Below, piece after piece: positions 29,113 to 38,129 of a stretch of 64,000 nucleotides of DNA (its first letter is position 1; each line of letters starts with the position of its first letter). The notes under the pieces were generated by a model. It saw only the letters and a program-made list of their open reading frames with translations, was not told the DNA's origin and ran no database searches. The stretch is from positions 298,076-362,075 of the forward strand of contig CP091242.1 of assembly GCA_027627705.1 (NCBI GenBank), in the 5' to 3' direction. Source of the stretch: Hyphomonadaceae bacterium BL14. GTDB taxonomy: Bacteria; Pseudomonadota; Alphaproteobacteria; Caulobacterales; Maricaulaceae. Made by a program: the position numbers and the translations under genes.

Positions 29113-30711
29113 TCAGGCCTCTCTGACCTTTTCGTAGGCCGGCAGGGTGAGAAATTCCTCAAACGTGTCAGCAAGCGCCAGATCCTGCAGGATCGTCTGG
29201 GCTTCTCCGAAGCGGCCCGCGGTCCAGGCATTCTCGCCCAGTTCAGCGCGAATGGCCTGGCCGGCACCGGTGATGGCGGCGCTGACGCGGGCCGCGTCAA
29301 TTACCTGGCCGTCATCGGTTTTCGCGCCGTGAACGCGCCATTGCCAGAGCTGGGCCCGGCTGATCTCGGCGGTGGCAGCGTCCTCCATGAGGTTGTGGAT
29401 CGGCGCGGCACCGCGGCCCTGAAGCCAGGAGGCGATATAGCGGATCGCCACATCGGCGTTGCCCGCAAGGCCCGCCTCGGTGATCGTGCCATCCACGGGT
29501 GTCAGCAAGGCTTCGCGATCCTCAATGAGCTCACCCTGTCTGGTCAGCTGATTGGGTCCATTCATTACAGCATCGAAGGCCGCTTTCGCCACCGGTGCCA
29601 GCGCCGGGTGGGCTACCCAGGCGCCGTCATGACCCAGCCCCGCTTCGCGGGTCTTGTCGGCCTTGACCCGCTCCATGGCGGCGGTGTTGGCGGCATCGTC
29701 ACCCTTGACCGGAATGAAAGCGCTCATCCCGCCCATGGCGTGGGCACCGCGCCGGTGACACACCGCGATCAGACGCTTGGCATAGGACGCCATGAAGGGC
29801 GCGGCCATGGTCACCTGTCCGCGATCGGGCAGGATGCGGCCTGAATCGGATTTCTGGCGTTTGATATAGCTGAAGATATAGTCCCAGCGCCCGGCATTGA
29901 GCCCGGTGATGGACTGGCGCAGTTCCCACAGAATTTCGTCCATCTCGAACACGGCCGTGATGGTCTCGATCAGAACCGTGACGCGTACCGTGCCAGGCGT
30001 GATGCCCAGCGCGGTTTCGCAATGACGGATGACCAGCGCCCACAGGCGCGCCTCGAACCGGGTTTCCAGCTTGGGCAGATAGAAATACGGGCCTGTGCCA
30101 CGCCGGGCAAGCTCGGCGTGGTTATGGGTCAGGTACAGAACGAAATCGAAAAACGCTCCCGCCACCGGCGCGCCGTCGACGCTCACATGGGCTTCATCGA
30201 GATGCAGGCCGCGTGCGCGCACGATCAGAACGGCCGGGTCCTCTTTCAGGGCGTAGGATTTGCCGCTGGCCTCATCGGTAAAGGCGATGGTGCGATGGAC
30301 GGCGTCGCGCAGATTGATCTGGCCCTCCATCATATTGGTCCAGCTGGGCGTGGAGGCGTCCTCGAAATCGGCCATGAAGCATTTCACGTCCGCATTCAGG
30401 GCGTTGATCACCATCTTGCGGTCCACCGGCCCGGTGATCTCGACGCGCCGGTCCTGAAGATCGGCCGGGGCGGGCGGGACCGTCCAGTCGCCAGCGCGGA
30501 TCGCGGCGGTCTCGGCAGGAAAATCCAGCTGCTCCTCGCCGGCGTCCAGACGGGCCTGGCGCGCGTGGCGCTCTGCCAGCAGGCGCTGGCGTTCGGCATC
30601 AAAGCGCCGGTGCACGTCCGCCAGCAGGGAAAGCGCCTCCGGCGTGAGGATCGTGTCGAATCCGGGGTGCATCGCGCCGTGAATGGCGACGCCTTCGGGC
30701 AAAGTGTTCAT
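29113..30711 (-). CDS. aceB: Malate synthase A
   Basis: Condenses glyoxylate with acetyl-CoA to malate, the second step of the glyoxylate shunt. Family A features are FMADFEDASTPSWTNMMEGQINL, VRARGLHLDE, the YFYLPKLET segment and FEMDEILWELRQSITGLNAGRWDYIFSYIKR. The frame is open to 30783, but the ATG at 30711 (MNTLPEGVAIHG) gives the normal 532 residues. It lies downstream of aceA on the same strand; the 90-base gap contains a 13 bp stem-loop that could set the ratio of the two enzymes. Confidence 0.96.
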   Translation of the reverse strand: MNTLPEGVAIHGAMHPGFDTILTPEALSLLADVHRRFDAERQRLLAERHARQARLDAGEEQLDFPAETAAIRAGDWTVPPAPADLQDRRVEITGPVDRKMVINALNADVKCFMADFEDASTPSWTNMMEGQINLRDAVHRTIAFTDEASGKSYALKEDPAVLIVRARGLHLDEAHVSVDGAPVAGAFFDFVLYLTHNHAELARRGTGPYFYLPKLETRFEARLWALVIRHCETALGITPGTVRVTVLIETITAVFEMDEILWELRQSITGLNAGRWDYIFSYIKRQKSDSGRILPDRGQVTMAAPFMASYAKRLIAVCHRRGAHAMGGMSAFIPVKGDDAANTAAMERVKADKTREAGLGHDGAWVAHPALAPVAKAAFDAVMNGPNQLTRQGELIEDREALLTPVDGTITEAGLAGNADVAIRYIASWLQGRGAAPIHNLMEDAATAEISRAQLWQWRVHGAKTDDGQVIDAARVSAAITGAGQAIRAELGENAWTAGRFGEAQTILQDLALADTFEEFLTLPAYEKVREA

Positions 30712-30748
30712 GGCTTCATCCAGTCTTTCGGCTGCGTATAAGAGCAGC

Positions 30749-30779
30749 GCCCGGACCTGGTGCCAAACCAGATCCGGGC
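30749..30779 (-). promoter_or_regulatory. Intercistronic hairpin between aceA and aceB
   Basis: GCCCGGACCTGGT (30749-30761) and ACCAGATCCGGGC (30767-30779) form a 13-position stem with a single mismatch and a 5-base loop. On the transcribed strand it comes 22 bases after the aceA stop. No T-run follows, so mRNA stabilisation or partial termination is more likely than full termination. Confidence 0.45.
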
Positions 30780-30801
30780 GCATTCGGCGTCCCCTTGGTG
30801 C

Positions 30802-32097
30802 CTACTCGGCCGCGTCGGGCTTGAACTGCGCGGTTTCGGTGCTTTCGCCCATGGCAGTGGTGGAGGCCGCGCCGCCCGACAGGGTCATATTGACCAGGTC
30901 GAAATAGCCGGTGCCCACTTCGCGCTGGTGGCGGGTGGCGGTGTAGCCGTCTTTTTCGGCGGCGAACTCGGCCTGCTGGAGCTCGGAATAGGCACCCATG
31001 CCGCGGTCGCGGTAGCCACGGGCCAGCTCGAACATGCCGAAATTGAGCTGGTGGAAACCGGCAAGCGTCACGAACTGGAATTTATAGCCCATGGCACCCA
31101 GCTCACGCTGGTAGGTCTCAATGGTGGCCTTGTCGAGGTTCTTCTCCCAGTTAAACGAAGGCGAGCAGTTATACGCCATCATCTTGCCCGGGTGGGCTTT
31201 CTGAACCGCCTCGGCGAAGCGGCGCGCCTCGTCCAGATTGGGCTTGGAGGTTTCCCACCAGAGCAGGTCGGCCACATTGGCGTAGGCGAGGCCCCGCTTG
31301 ATGCAGTGTTCGACGCCGACGCCCTGCTTGAGGCGGTAGAAGCCTTCCGGCGTGCGTCCGGCGTCATAGTCGATGAATTCGTGGTCGCGCTCGTCAATGT
31401 CGGAATTGATCAGCGTGGCTGATTCGGCGTCTGTGCGCGCGACCGTCAGGGTGGGAACGCCCATGACGTCGGCGGCCAGACGCGCACCGTTCAGATTGCG
31501 CTCGTGCTGGCTGGTGGGAATCAGCACCTTGCCGCCCAGATGCCCGCACTTCTTTTCAGCAGCGACCTGGTCTTCGAAGTGGACGCCCGATGCGCCGGCC
31601 TCGATGAAGGCGCGCATGATCTCGTAGCAGTTCAGCGTGCCTCCAAACCCGGCTTCGGCGTCGGCCACGATAGGAGCGAACCAGTCACGCGTGGCCTTGC
31701 CGTTTTCGGCGACCTCGATCTGGTCGGCGCGCTGGAGCGTGCGGTTGATCTTGCGCGCCAGTTCCGGCGCGGAATTGGCCGGATAGAGCGACTGGTCAGG
31801 ATACATGGCGCCGGCGGTGTTGGCGTCGGCGGCGACCTGCCAGCCCGAAAGATAGATTGCTTTGAGGCCCGCGCGCACCATCTGCATGGCCTGATTGCCC
31901 GACAGGGCACCCAGCGCATTGATGTAGGGCTCGGTCTTCAAAAGCTCCCAGAGCTTTGCCGCGCCGCGCTCGGCGAGCGTGTTGGCGATCAGCACCGAGC
32001 CGCGCAGGCGCACGACATCCTCGGGCGTGTAGTTGCGGGTGATGCCATCAAAGCGCCCGGGGGCGGCGGCGGGCACGAGATCGTAAAAGGTGGTCAT
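30802..32097 (-). CDS. aceA: Isocitrate lyase
   Basis: Cleaves isocitrate to glyoxylate and succinate, the entry to the glyoxylate shunt for growth on acetate, fatty acids or other C2 precursors. The catalytic Cys lies in [36 protein letters not shown] and [11 protein letters not shown] are family blocks. The start at 32097 ([13 protein letters not shown]) removes an upstream extension; 431 residues is normal. It is divergent from a RamB/ScfR-type regulator across 137 bases that contain a palindrome, so regulation by that protein is likely. Confidence 0.96.
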   Translation of the reverse strand: MTTFYDLVPAAAPGRFDGITRNYTPEDVVRLRGSVLIANTLAERGAAKLWELLKTEPYINALGALSGNQAMQMVRAGLKAIYLSGWQVAADANTAGAMYPDQSLYPANSAPELARKINRTLQRADQIEVAENGKATRDWFAPIVADAEAGFGGTLNCYEIMRAFIEAGASGVHFEDQVAAEKKCGHLGGKVLIPTSQHERNLNGARLAADVMGVPTLTVARTDAESATLINSDIDERDHEFIDYDAGRTPEGFYRLKQGVGVEHCIKRGLAYANVADLLWWETSKPNLDEARRFAEAVQKAHPGKMMAYNCSPSFNWEKNLDKATIETYQRELGAMGYKFQFVTLAGFHQLNFGMFELARGYRDRGMGAYSELQQAEFAAEKDGYTATRHQREVGTGYFDLVNMTLSGGAASTTAMGESTETAQFKPDAAE

Positions 32098-32192
32098 GGG
32101 TGTGTCTCTCCGGTCGAATTTGTGCGGATAAAGACAGACTGCGCGCGCCGGGTCGACAGGCCTTTGCAGAAAAAGGGGAAACAACGTATACC

Positions 32193-32208
32193 GCTGACAC
32201 TTGTCAGC
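32193..32208. promoter_or_regulatory. 16-base palindrome in the aceA / ramB-like divergent region
   Basis: GCTGACA-CT-TGTCAGC is a perfect inverted repeat with 7 bp arms, 26 bases before the regulator start and 95 bases before the aceA start. A TTTGCAGAAA segment at 32163-32172 is loosely like the TTTGCAAA core reported for RamB sites. Either may be an operator for the neighbouring regulator; this is inferred from position and symmetry. Confidence 0.45.
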
Positions 32209-32234
32209 ATGTCGTGTTGTAAAGGCTATGACAA

Positions 32235-33635
32235 ATGGCAGAAGCGCAGGAAAAGCTGTTCGCCGGGGCGCGCCTGCGGCGGATGCGCCGGGATATGGGG
32301 CAGAGCCAGGCGCAATTTGCCGACAGTCTGTCGGTATCGGCCAGCTATCTCAATCTGCTCGAACGCAATCAGCGTCCAGTCACCGCGCGCGTCCTGCTGG
32401 CGCTGGCCGAAGTGTACGACATCGATGTGCGCGCCTTCGCCGCTGACAGCGACCGACAATTGCTCGCGGACCTGAAAGAGGCCGCCGCCGACCCGGTCCT
32501 CAAGGGGGCTGATCTCGACCAGCGCGACTTGAGCGATCTGGCGGACGCCCATCCACGCGCGGCCGAGGCGATGGCGCGGCTGTACCAGGCCTATCGCGAC
32601 ACCAGCGCGGCGGCCGCAGACCTGGCGCTGCGCGCCGAAGAGGGCGGACCCGGGTCCGGGCGGTCGGCACTGGAAGAGGTGCGCGATGCGCTGGACGCGG
32701 CGCAAAACCATTTCCCGGCGCTTGAGATCGCAGCCGATGGCCTGCGCGCGGCGCTGCCGGAGGCTGTGTCGCTGGAGGCCGCCCTTGCGGCGCGCCTGAT
32801 GGCGGCTCACGGCGCGGCGGTGCGGGTCTATGATGACAGCGTCATGGCAGGCGCGCTGCGCCGGTTCGATTTTCACGCCCGCAAACTCCTGCTCAGTGAT
32901 CTGCTGACCCCGTCGGCGCGCGCTTTTCATATCGCAGTGACTCTGGCCCAGCTGGAACTGGGCGAGGCACTGGACGCAGAAGCCGATCGCCCCGCAGCGC
33001 TGGGCGGTGATGCGCGTGCGCTCTACCGGGCGAGCCTGGCCAATTACGCCGCCGCGGCGATGCTGATGCCCTACGACGCCTTCTACCGGGCCGCCGAGAC
33101 CGCGCGCTATGACATTGATGCCCTGCGCCGGCGCTTTTCAGTGAGCTTCGAACAGGTCTGCCACCGGCTGACCACGTTGAACCGGCCGGGCGCACGGGGC
33201 ATTGCCTTCTTCATGATCCGCGTTGATCCGGCGGGCAATGTGTCGAAACGCTTTGGTGGCGGCGTGCTGGCTTTCGCCCGGTCTGGCGGCGGTTGTGCGC
33301 GCTGGCGGGTGTATGACGCGTTCCGCGCGCCGGAGCGTATTCATGTTCAGGGGCTGGAACTGCCGGACGGGGCCCGCTTCATCTCGGTCGCCCGTGCCGT
33401 GACGCGCGCCTTGCCATCGGGTGGTGCAGCGCTGGCAGCCATCGCGTTGGGATGCGAGGCGAAGGAGGCCGGGCGTATTGCCTACGCGCCGGTTGATTTT
33501 ACGCCGGTGGGTCTGTCGTGCCGCCTGTGCGAACGGGCCGATTGCGCCGAGCGCGCCTTTCCGCCGCTGCAGCGCCCGCTGCGGGTCGATCCGCACTTTC
33601 ACGGCGCTGCGCCCTTCGCATTTGCACACGACTAG
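32235..33635 (+). CDS. RamB/ScfR-type XRE regulator of acetate and short-chain fatty acid metabolism
   Basis: A 466-residue transcription factor. Residues about 8-65 are an XRE helix-turn-helix ([40 protein letters not shown]). The middle is the IrrE/ImmA-like region of the family, without an HExxH zinc motif. The C-terminal domain ([35 protein letters not shown]) is the short-chain fatty acid regulator module with Cys residues in [17 protein letters not shown]. RamB and relatives control aceA/aceB and propionate genes and sense acyl-CoA-type ligands. Its divergent position to aceA supports the same role here. Confidence 0.88.
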   Translation: MAEAQEKLFAGARLRRMRRDMGQSQAQFADSLSVSASYLNLLERNQRPVTARVLLALAEVYDIDVRAFAADSDRQLLADLKEAAADPVLKGADLDQRDLSDLADAHPRAAEAMARLYQAYRDTSAAAADLALRAEEGGPGSGRSALEEVRDALDAAQNHFPALEIAADGLRAALPEAVSLEAALAARLMAAHGAAVRVYDDSVMAGALRRFDFHARKLLLSDLLTPSARAFHIAVTLAQLELGEALDAEADRPAALGGDARALYRASLANYAAAAMLMPYDAFYRAAETARYDIDALRRRFSVSFEQVCHRLTTLNRPGARGIAFFMIRVDPAGNVSKRFGGGVLAFARSGGGCARWRVYDAFRAPERIHVQGLELPDGARFISVARAVTRALPSGGAALAAIALGCEAKEAGRIAYAPVDFTPVGLSCRLCERADCAERAFPPLQRPLRVDPHFHGAAPFAFAHD

Positions 33636-33701
33636 CCTTCGCCCAAAGGGCCCAGGCGTGTATGGTCAGGCATCTTCGGGTTCGAATCTGGATTGCGTCC
33701 C

Positions 33702-34838
33702 ATGCTGTCACCCCGCCGCAAGGCTGCCCTGATTGCATTCGCCGGTTTCATTGTGCTGGGTGCCCTGTCGATTCACGCCAGTCCCATGTCTGCCAGCAAT
33801 CTGCAGGCGCGGCTTCAGAGTGACGCCCAGGCGGCCCTGGTGCGCGTGCGCGCGGACAGCTGGGCTGATGTCAGCATGAATGGTCAGGTGGCCACAGTGA
33901 CCGGCCGGGCACCGAGTCGGGAGGCGCGCGACCGGGCGCTTACGGCGGTGTCGCGCGCGGCCTGGGCCGGCGGCGTTGTGGCGGGTGGCGTGACGCGGGT
34001 CATCGACGAGACCCATCTGGCCAGCCAGGACGATGAATTCGGCCTGCGCGCCGACAAGGTACGCGGCCGCCTGATCGTACGCGGTCAGGCACCGGACGCA
34101 GACGCTGAAGCGCGCCTGCGCGACCTGGTCGCAGAGCTGTCTCCCGGCGGGGCGGTCGTGGAGCTGACCCTGGCACCGGGCTCGGCGCCAGAAGGTTGGG
34201 AGCGCGCGGCCCGCCTGCTGCTGCAGGAGCTGGCGCGCATGGATAATGGTGCCGGAATGATCCGCCGAGACCGGCTGGCGATCACGGGCCTCGCGCCCAA
34301 CGCACCGACGGTCAACGCCATCCGAGCCGCATTCAGCGTGCCGCCTGGCGATTTCCGCACCGCGGCGCTGGTGCGCACGGATGGCGGCGGATTTGATGTG
34401 GCCGTGCGTGACGCCCGCCTGTGTGAGATGCTGGCCGCCAGCGCGCTGGGCGCTGATGCGCTGTCCTTTGCGCCGGGTACGTCCCGCTTCACCTCCGGCA
34501 GCCGCAGTCAAGCCGCCGCCAGCCGGGCGGGCCGCGCGTTTGCTGCGTGCGAGGATGTGGCGATGTCGGTGGCCGTGCGCGCCGAGGCTGATGCGGACAC
34601 CGCCGAAGGTCTGGCCTTGTCCCAGGCTGAAACGGTGATTGCGGCCATGGTGGCAGGCGGTGCCGATGCAGCGCGGCTGAGCGCACTGGCCTTGCCGTCC
34701 GATGCGCCCGAGCAGTTGCGCTTTCTGGCGACGTCCGTCGGGCCGGATGGCGAGCCGTTGGCGGCTGAGACGGATGACGACCAAGATCTGGACGATGAGA
34801 CCGACGGCGCTGACGCCGCGCAGACACAAGGAATATAA
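33702..34838 (+). CDS. Envelope protein with BON-like repeats and degenerate OmpA-like domain
   Basis: A 378-residue protein with one N-terminal hydrophobic segment (AALIAFAGFIVLGALSIHA) that is either a signal anchor or signal peptide. It is followed by BON-like segments (LQARLQSDAQAALVRVRADSWADVSMNGQVATVTGRAPS and a second after VRGRLIVRGQAPD). The C-terminal part (FAPGTSRFTSGSRSQ...LALSQAETVIAAMVAGGADAARL) follows the OmpA-C layout, but the peptidoglycan-binding Asp/Arg motif is not clear. An acidic tail ends the protein. It may anchor or sense the cell wall. It is followed 3 bases later by the next gene. The exact function is unknown. Confidence 0.6.
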   Translation: MLSPRRKAALIAFAGFIVLGALSIHASPMSASNLQARLQSDAQAALVRVRADSWADVSMNGQVATVTGRAPSREARDRALTAVSRAAWAGGVVAGGVTRVIDETHLASQDDEFGLRADKVRGRLIVRGQAPDADAEARLRDLVAELSPGGAVVELTLAPGSAPEGWERAARLLLQELARMDNGAGMIRRDRLAITGLAPNAPTVNAIRAAFSVPPGDFRTAALVRTDGGGFDVAVRDARLCEMLAASALGADALSFAPGTSRFTSGSRSQAAASRAGRAFAACEDVAMSVAVRAEADADTAEGLALSQAETVIAAMVAGGADAARLSALALPSDAPEQLRFLATSVGPDGEPLAAETDDDQDLDDETDGADAAQTQGI

Positions 34839-34841
34839 GCC

Positions 34842-35315
34842 ATGCTCTGGCTGATCTGGGAAATGTGGATCGTACTGGCGCTGTTTTTCGTCGGGGGCGT
34901 GATCGCCGGCTGGGTGGTGCGCGGCCGTTCAGATATGGATGACGCACCGGTGGCCAAACAACTCGGGTTCGCCACACGTATGGATCCCCGGCACCAGTCT
35001 GAGCCAGAACCTGAGCCGGCCCCCGAGCCGATGCCGTCGCCTGAACCGGCGAAGGGCGATGACACGGATGCCCGGCCTGATCCCGGCCGCGCAGCGCCAA
35101 AAGTTCCCGCCGCCGCATCCGGCGACGATCTGACCGCCATCAAGGGTTTGGGTCCCAAGGCGGCCGAGAAGCTTCAGGCCATGGGCGTCACGCGCTACGC
35201 TGAGATCGCCGCCTGGAGCGAGGCCGACATGGCGCGCTTTGACGAGGCTCTGAACGCGCGCGGGCGCGTCATGCGCGATGACTGGGTCGCGCAGGCCAGC
35301 GCGCTCGCGAGGTAA
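34842..35315 (+). CDS. Membrane-anchored helix-hairpin-helix protein
   Basis: A 157-residue protein with one N-terminal membrane helix (about residues 3-26, WLIWEMWIVLALFFVGGVIAGWVV). A Pro/Glu-rich low-complexity linker follows (SEPEPEPAPEPMPSPEPAKG), and then a C-terminal helix-hairpin-helix module, DDLTAIKGLGPKAAEKLQAMGV. That module is shared by many bacterial proteins loosely called nuclease-like or NuoE-associated, but its role outside DNA binding is unclear. It is coupled to the preceding envelope gene (3-base gap) and converges on the amidase. Confidence 0.7.
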   Translation: MLWLIWEMWIVLALFFVGGVIAGWVVRGRSDMDDAPVAKQLGFATRMDPRHQSEPEPEPAPEPMPSPEPAKGDDTDARPDPGRAAPKVPAAASGDDLTAIKGLGPKAAEKLQAMGVTRYAEIAAWSEADMARFDEALNARGRVMRDDWVAQASALAR

Positions 35316-35325
35316 TGTCTGACGA

Positions 35326-36696
35326 TCAGTAGCCCGGCGGAATGAGTGGCCCGCCCGCCATCATCTCGAACTGGGTGGCAGCGCGCAAAGACAAACCGTC
35401 ACGGCCATGCGGTGCCAGAAACTGGATCGAGACTGGCAGCCCCGCTTTGGTCAGACCCATCGGAACGGCAGTGGCGGGGATGCCTGCCATGTCCGCGAAG
35501 GCCGTGAGGTCGGCCTGTCCGGCTGGCGCAGGCTCTGCGAACGGGAAGGCTGGCTCCAGTGCTGTAGGCGCGGCGACGAGATCGCAGTCGCCAAACCAGA
35601 TTTCGGCGTCGGTTTCAGCCGCGCGCACAAGGGCGTAGGCCGCCTCGATCTTCTCCGCGCTTTGCTGCGCGCCCCAACCCAGCAGATTGCGCAGGCCCTC
35701 GGAAAAGCCCTCGGGGTTCTTTTGAAGCTGGGGGCCATGAATGTGCAGCGCCTCGATCTCGCTCACCAACAGGCCCGCGCGGCGTGACTGGCCGTAGGCA
35801 TAGTGTTCGGGCCGCACATCTATGACGCGTGCCCCCGCCGCATCCAGCCGTGCCAGCGCGGTCTCGAACGCCGCCATGACCTCCGGGTCGCAGTCTAGCG
35901 CATCTTCAAACCGCCAGCGCCCGATGGTCAGGCCGGTCAGGCCTCTTTGCGGGCGCTGGGGTTGGCCGGACAAGGCGGCGGTGAAGGCTGACAGGTCGCG
36001 CGCTGAGCGCGCCAGCGGGCCGACATGGTCGAGCGTCGAGGACAGGGCAACCACACCGCCGGTGTCGATCAGGTGGCGGCTCGGCTTGTGCCCGGCCACG
36101 CCGCAATAAGCTGCCGGTATACGCACCGACCCCATGGTGTCAGTGCCCAGCGCCATGATGCATAGCCCGGCCGCCACCGCCGAGCCCGATCCGCCGGATG
36201 ATCCGCCTGGGGTGATGGCGTCGTCCTCGTCCCCCCAGGGGTTCAGCGTGCGTCCGAACCAGGGATTGTCAGTGACGGCGCCCAGCGCCGCCTCTTCCAT
36301 ATTCACCGTGCCGGCGATCACCGCGCCCGCGGCTTTCAGGCGCGCCACGCAAACCGCGTCCTCGCGCGCGATGCGCCGTTCATAGGCTTTGATCCCGGCG
36401 TGCCAGGGCAGGCCCTCCACGGCGATATTGGCTTTGACCAGCACGACCGCGCCGTCGATCTCCGAAAGGGGCGCGCCGCGCGCCCAGCGGTCGGCGCTGG
36501 AGGCGGCCTCTTCGCGCGCGGCCGTAAAGCGGGTGTCGAGCACGGCGTTGAGAACAGGGTTCAGGCTGGCGATGCGCCGCGCATAGGCATCAAATACTTC
36601 CAGCGGGCTCCAGCGGCCCAACGCAAACGCCGCCGCCTGAGCCGCCCAGGTGCGTTGAGAGGCTTTGAGCGGCAGGTCTGCACTACTGGATTTCAT
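35326..36696 (-). CDS. Amidase-signature hydrolase
   Basis: A Ser-cisSer-Lys amidase that would hydrolyse an amide to a carboxylate and ammonia or amine. The triad appears as Lys88 (VVLVKAN), the Ser pair in GGSSGGSGSAV (166-167) and Ser190 (GTDTMGSVRIP). The usual TDTGGS reads TDTMGS, a small deviation beside the nucleophile. At 456 residues it resembles catabolic family members, not the GatA tRNA amidotransferase, and no gatB/gatC genes are near. It is the last gene of the minus-strand operon, overlapping the CoA-ligase stop/start, so it likely acts on the same substrate route. Confidence 0.88.
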   Translation of the reverse strand: MKSSSADLPLKASQRTWAAQAAAFALGRWSPLEVFDAYARRIASLNPVLNAVLDTRFTAAREEAASSADRWARGAPLSEIDGAVVLVKANIAVEGLPWHAGIKAYERRIAREDAVCVARLKAAGAVIAGTVNMEEAALGAVTDNPWFGRTLNPWGDEDDAITPGGSSGGSGSAVAAGLCIMALGTDTMGSVRIPAAYCGVAGHKPSRHLIDTGGVVALSSTLDHVGPLARSARDLSAFTAALSGQPQRPQRGLTGLTIGRWRFEDALDCDPEVMAAFETALARLDAAGARVIDVRPEHYAYGQSRRAGLLVSEIEALHIHGPQLQKNPEGFSEGLRNLLGWGAQQSAEKIEAAYALVRAAETDAEIWFGDCDLVAAPTALEPAFPFAEPAPAGQADLTAFADMAGIPATAVPMGLTKAGLPVSIQFLAPHGRDGLSLRAATQFEMMAGGPLIPPGY

Positions 36697-38099
36697 CAGA
36701 AGCGTTCGTCTATGAGGCGGATGGGTTTCTGGCGCACTTCAGTCTGGGTGAGGTTCGCCAGTTCGCCCGGTTTGGCAAGTGTCACAGCGACCTCGATACC
36801 CAGCTTGCGCTTGAGCAGGTCTGCAAACTCGGCCTGCAGCGTCGGGCTGGATTCGCGCGCCTCGGCCATCACGATGAACTCGTCGCGCCCGCTGGCGTCG
36901 CGCACCGCCTTGCAGATGAAGTCGCCGGCGAAGGCGGCATGCTCTTCCAGGAGTGGCCCCATGGCTTGCGGGAAAATGTTTATGCCGCGGATCTTCACCA
37001 TGTTGTCGGACCGGCCGAGGAAGCCCTCGATGCGCCGGAAGGCAAGGCCCAGCGGGCTCTTGTCGGTATGGAAGCGCGTCACGTCATGAGTGTTGAAGCG
37101 GATGATCGGATACACGTCGTCCTTGTAAAGGCACGTGCAGATCATATCGCCCTCGGCCCCGCCGGCGACGGGTTTGCCGGTTTCGATATCGGCGACTTCA
37201 AGATACTGCGCATCCTCCATCACATAGAGGCCGGCGCGGTCCGGGCCTTCCCCGGCAATGATGCCGGTATCGCCCACGCCATACCAGTCAAAGCATTCCG
37301 CCCCGCCCCAGGCCTTGGACAGGGATTGCCTGTCCTCGCGCCCCAGATGGCCGGAAATCATGCGGATATTGAGATCGCGCACCGGGTCGATGCCCATCTC
37401 GTCGGCCACGCGGGCGAGCTTCTTGATGTAGTCGGCAAAGCCCACGATCACCGTGGCACCAAAATCGCGCATCAGCTCCACCTGGCGCGCCGAGCGGGTC
37501 TCGACCCCGGTGCCCGCCGACATGAAGATGGCGCTGGTCCAGTGGATCACGGCCTCGCGCACATAATGGCCGCCATTGATCATGCCGTGGCCATAGACAG
37601 AGTGGACCACGTCGTCCGCTTTCAGTCCCTGGAACCGGTACATGCGCGCCAGCAGAAGGTTCTGCACCTCGCGCGACTTGGCACCAAACAGCAGCACTTG
37701 GGGTATGCCGGTGGTGCCGGACGTGGTGTGCATCACCACATTTGGCGGGCCGCCCGCATGGCTGTCGCGCGCGTCGAAATCCCCAAAGGGCGGCTTGCGC
37801 GCGATCGACTCCATGATGTCGGACTTGTCGAAGCTGGGCAGGTTGGCGATCATTTCCAGCCCTGTGATATCGCCCGGCTCCACCCCGGCATCGCCCCAGA
37901 GCTTGCGGTAAAACGGCGTCTGCCAGGCGCGCGCTATGCAGCTGAGGAACAACGCGTTCTGGCGCGCGAACAGCTCGTCGCGGCTGATGGATTTGGCGAA
38001 GTTAACAAAGTCGGCCCCGATGGGGTGCTGGCGCTGGACCGCGCCCCAGTCGGCGGCGTCGAAATAGCTGCTGTGTCCGTCGGCATTGGCTGCGCTCAT
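36696..38099 (-). CDS. PaaK-like AMP-forming acyl/aryl-CoA ligase
   Basis: An adenylate-forming ligase similar to phenylacetate-CoA ligase, joining CoA to a carboxylic acid with ATP. The phosphate-binding loop is TTSGTTGIPQVLLFGAKS. The adenine/ribose motif appears in YPIIRFNTHDVTRF, and the C-terminal subdomain has GRSDNMVKIRGINIFPQAMG. At 467 residues it is slightly longer than PaaK. It lies between an MmgE/PrpD gene and the amidase (overlapping the amidase), so an acid freed by the amidase is a possible substrate. There are no other paa genes here, so phenylacetate itself is not implied. Confidence 0.85.
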   Translation of the reverse strand: MSAANADGHSSYFDAADWGAVQRQHPIGADFVNFAKSISRDELFARQNALFLSCIARAWQTPFYRKLWGDAGVEPGDITGLEMIANLPSFDKSDIMESIARKPPFGDFDARDSHAGGPPNVVMHTTSGTTGIPQVLLFGAKSREVQNLLLARMYRFQGLKADDVVHSVYGHGMINGGHYVREAVIHWTSAIFMSAGTGVETRSARQVELMRDFGATVIVGFADYIKKLARVADEMGIDPVRDLNIRMISGHLGREDRQSLSKAWGGAECFDWYGVGDTGIIAGEGPDRAGLYVMEDAQYLEVADIETGKPVAGGAEGDMICTCLYKDDVYPIIRFNTHDVTRFHTDKSPLGLAFRRIEGFLGRSDNMVKIRGINIFPQAMGPLLEEHAAFAGDFICKAVRDASGRDEFIVMAEARESSPTLQAEFADLLKRKLGIEVAVTLAKPGELANLTQTEVRQKPIRLIDERF

Positions 38100-38129
38100 G
38101 ATGCGCTCCCCTTGTTTTTCAGTAGGCGG

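Noticed and set aside
35326..36696. GatA (tRNA amidotransferase subunit A) as identity of the amidase
   Set aside because: No gatB or gatC beside it, and it sits in a catabolic operon; the catalytic loop also differs from usual GatA.
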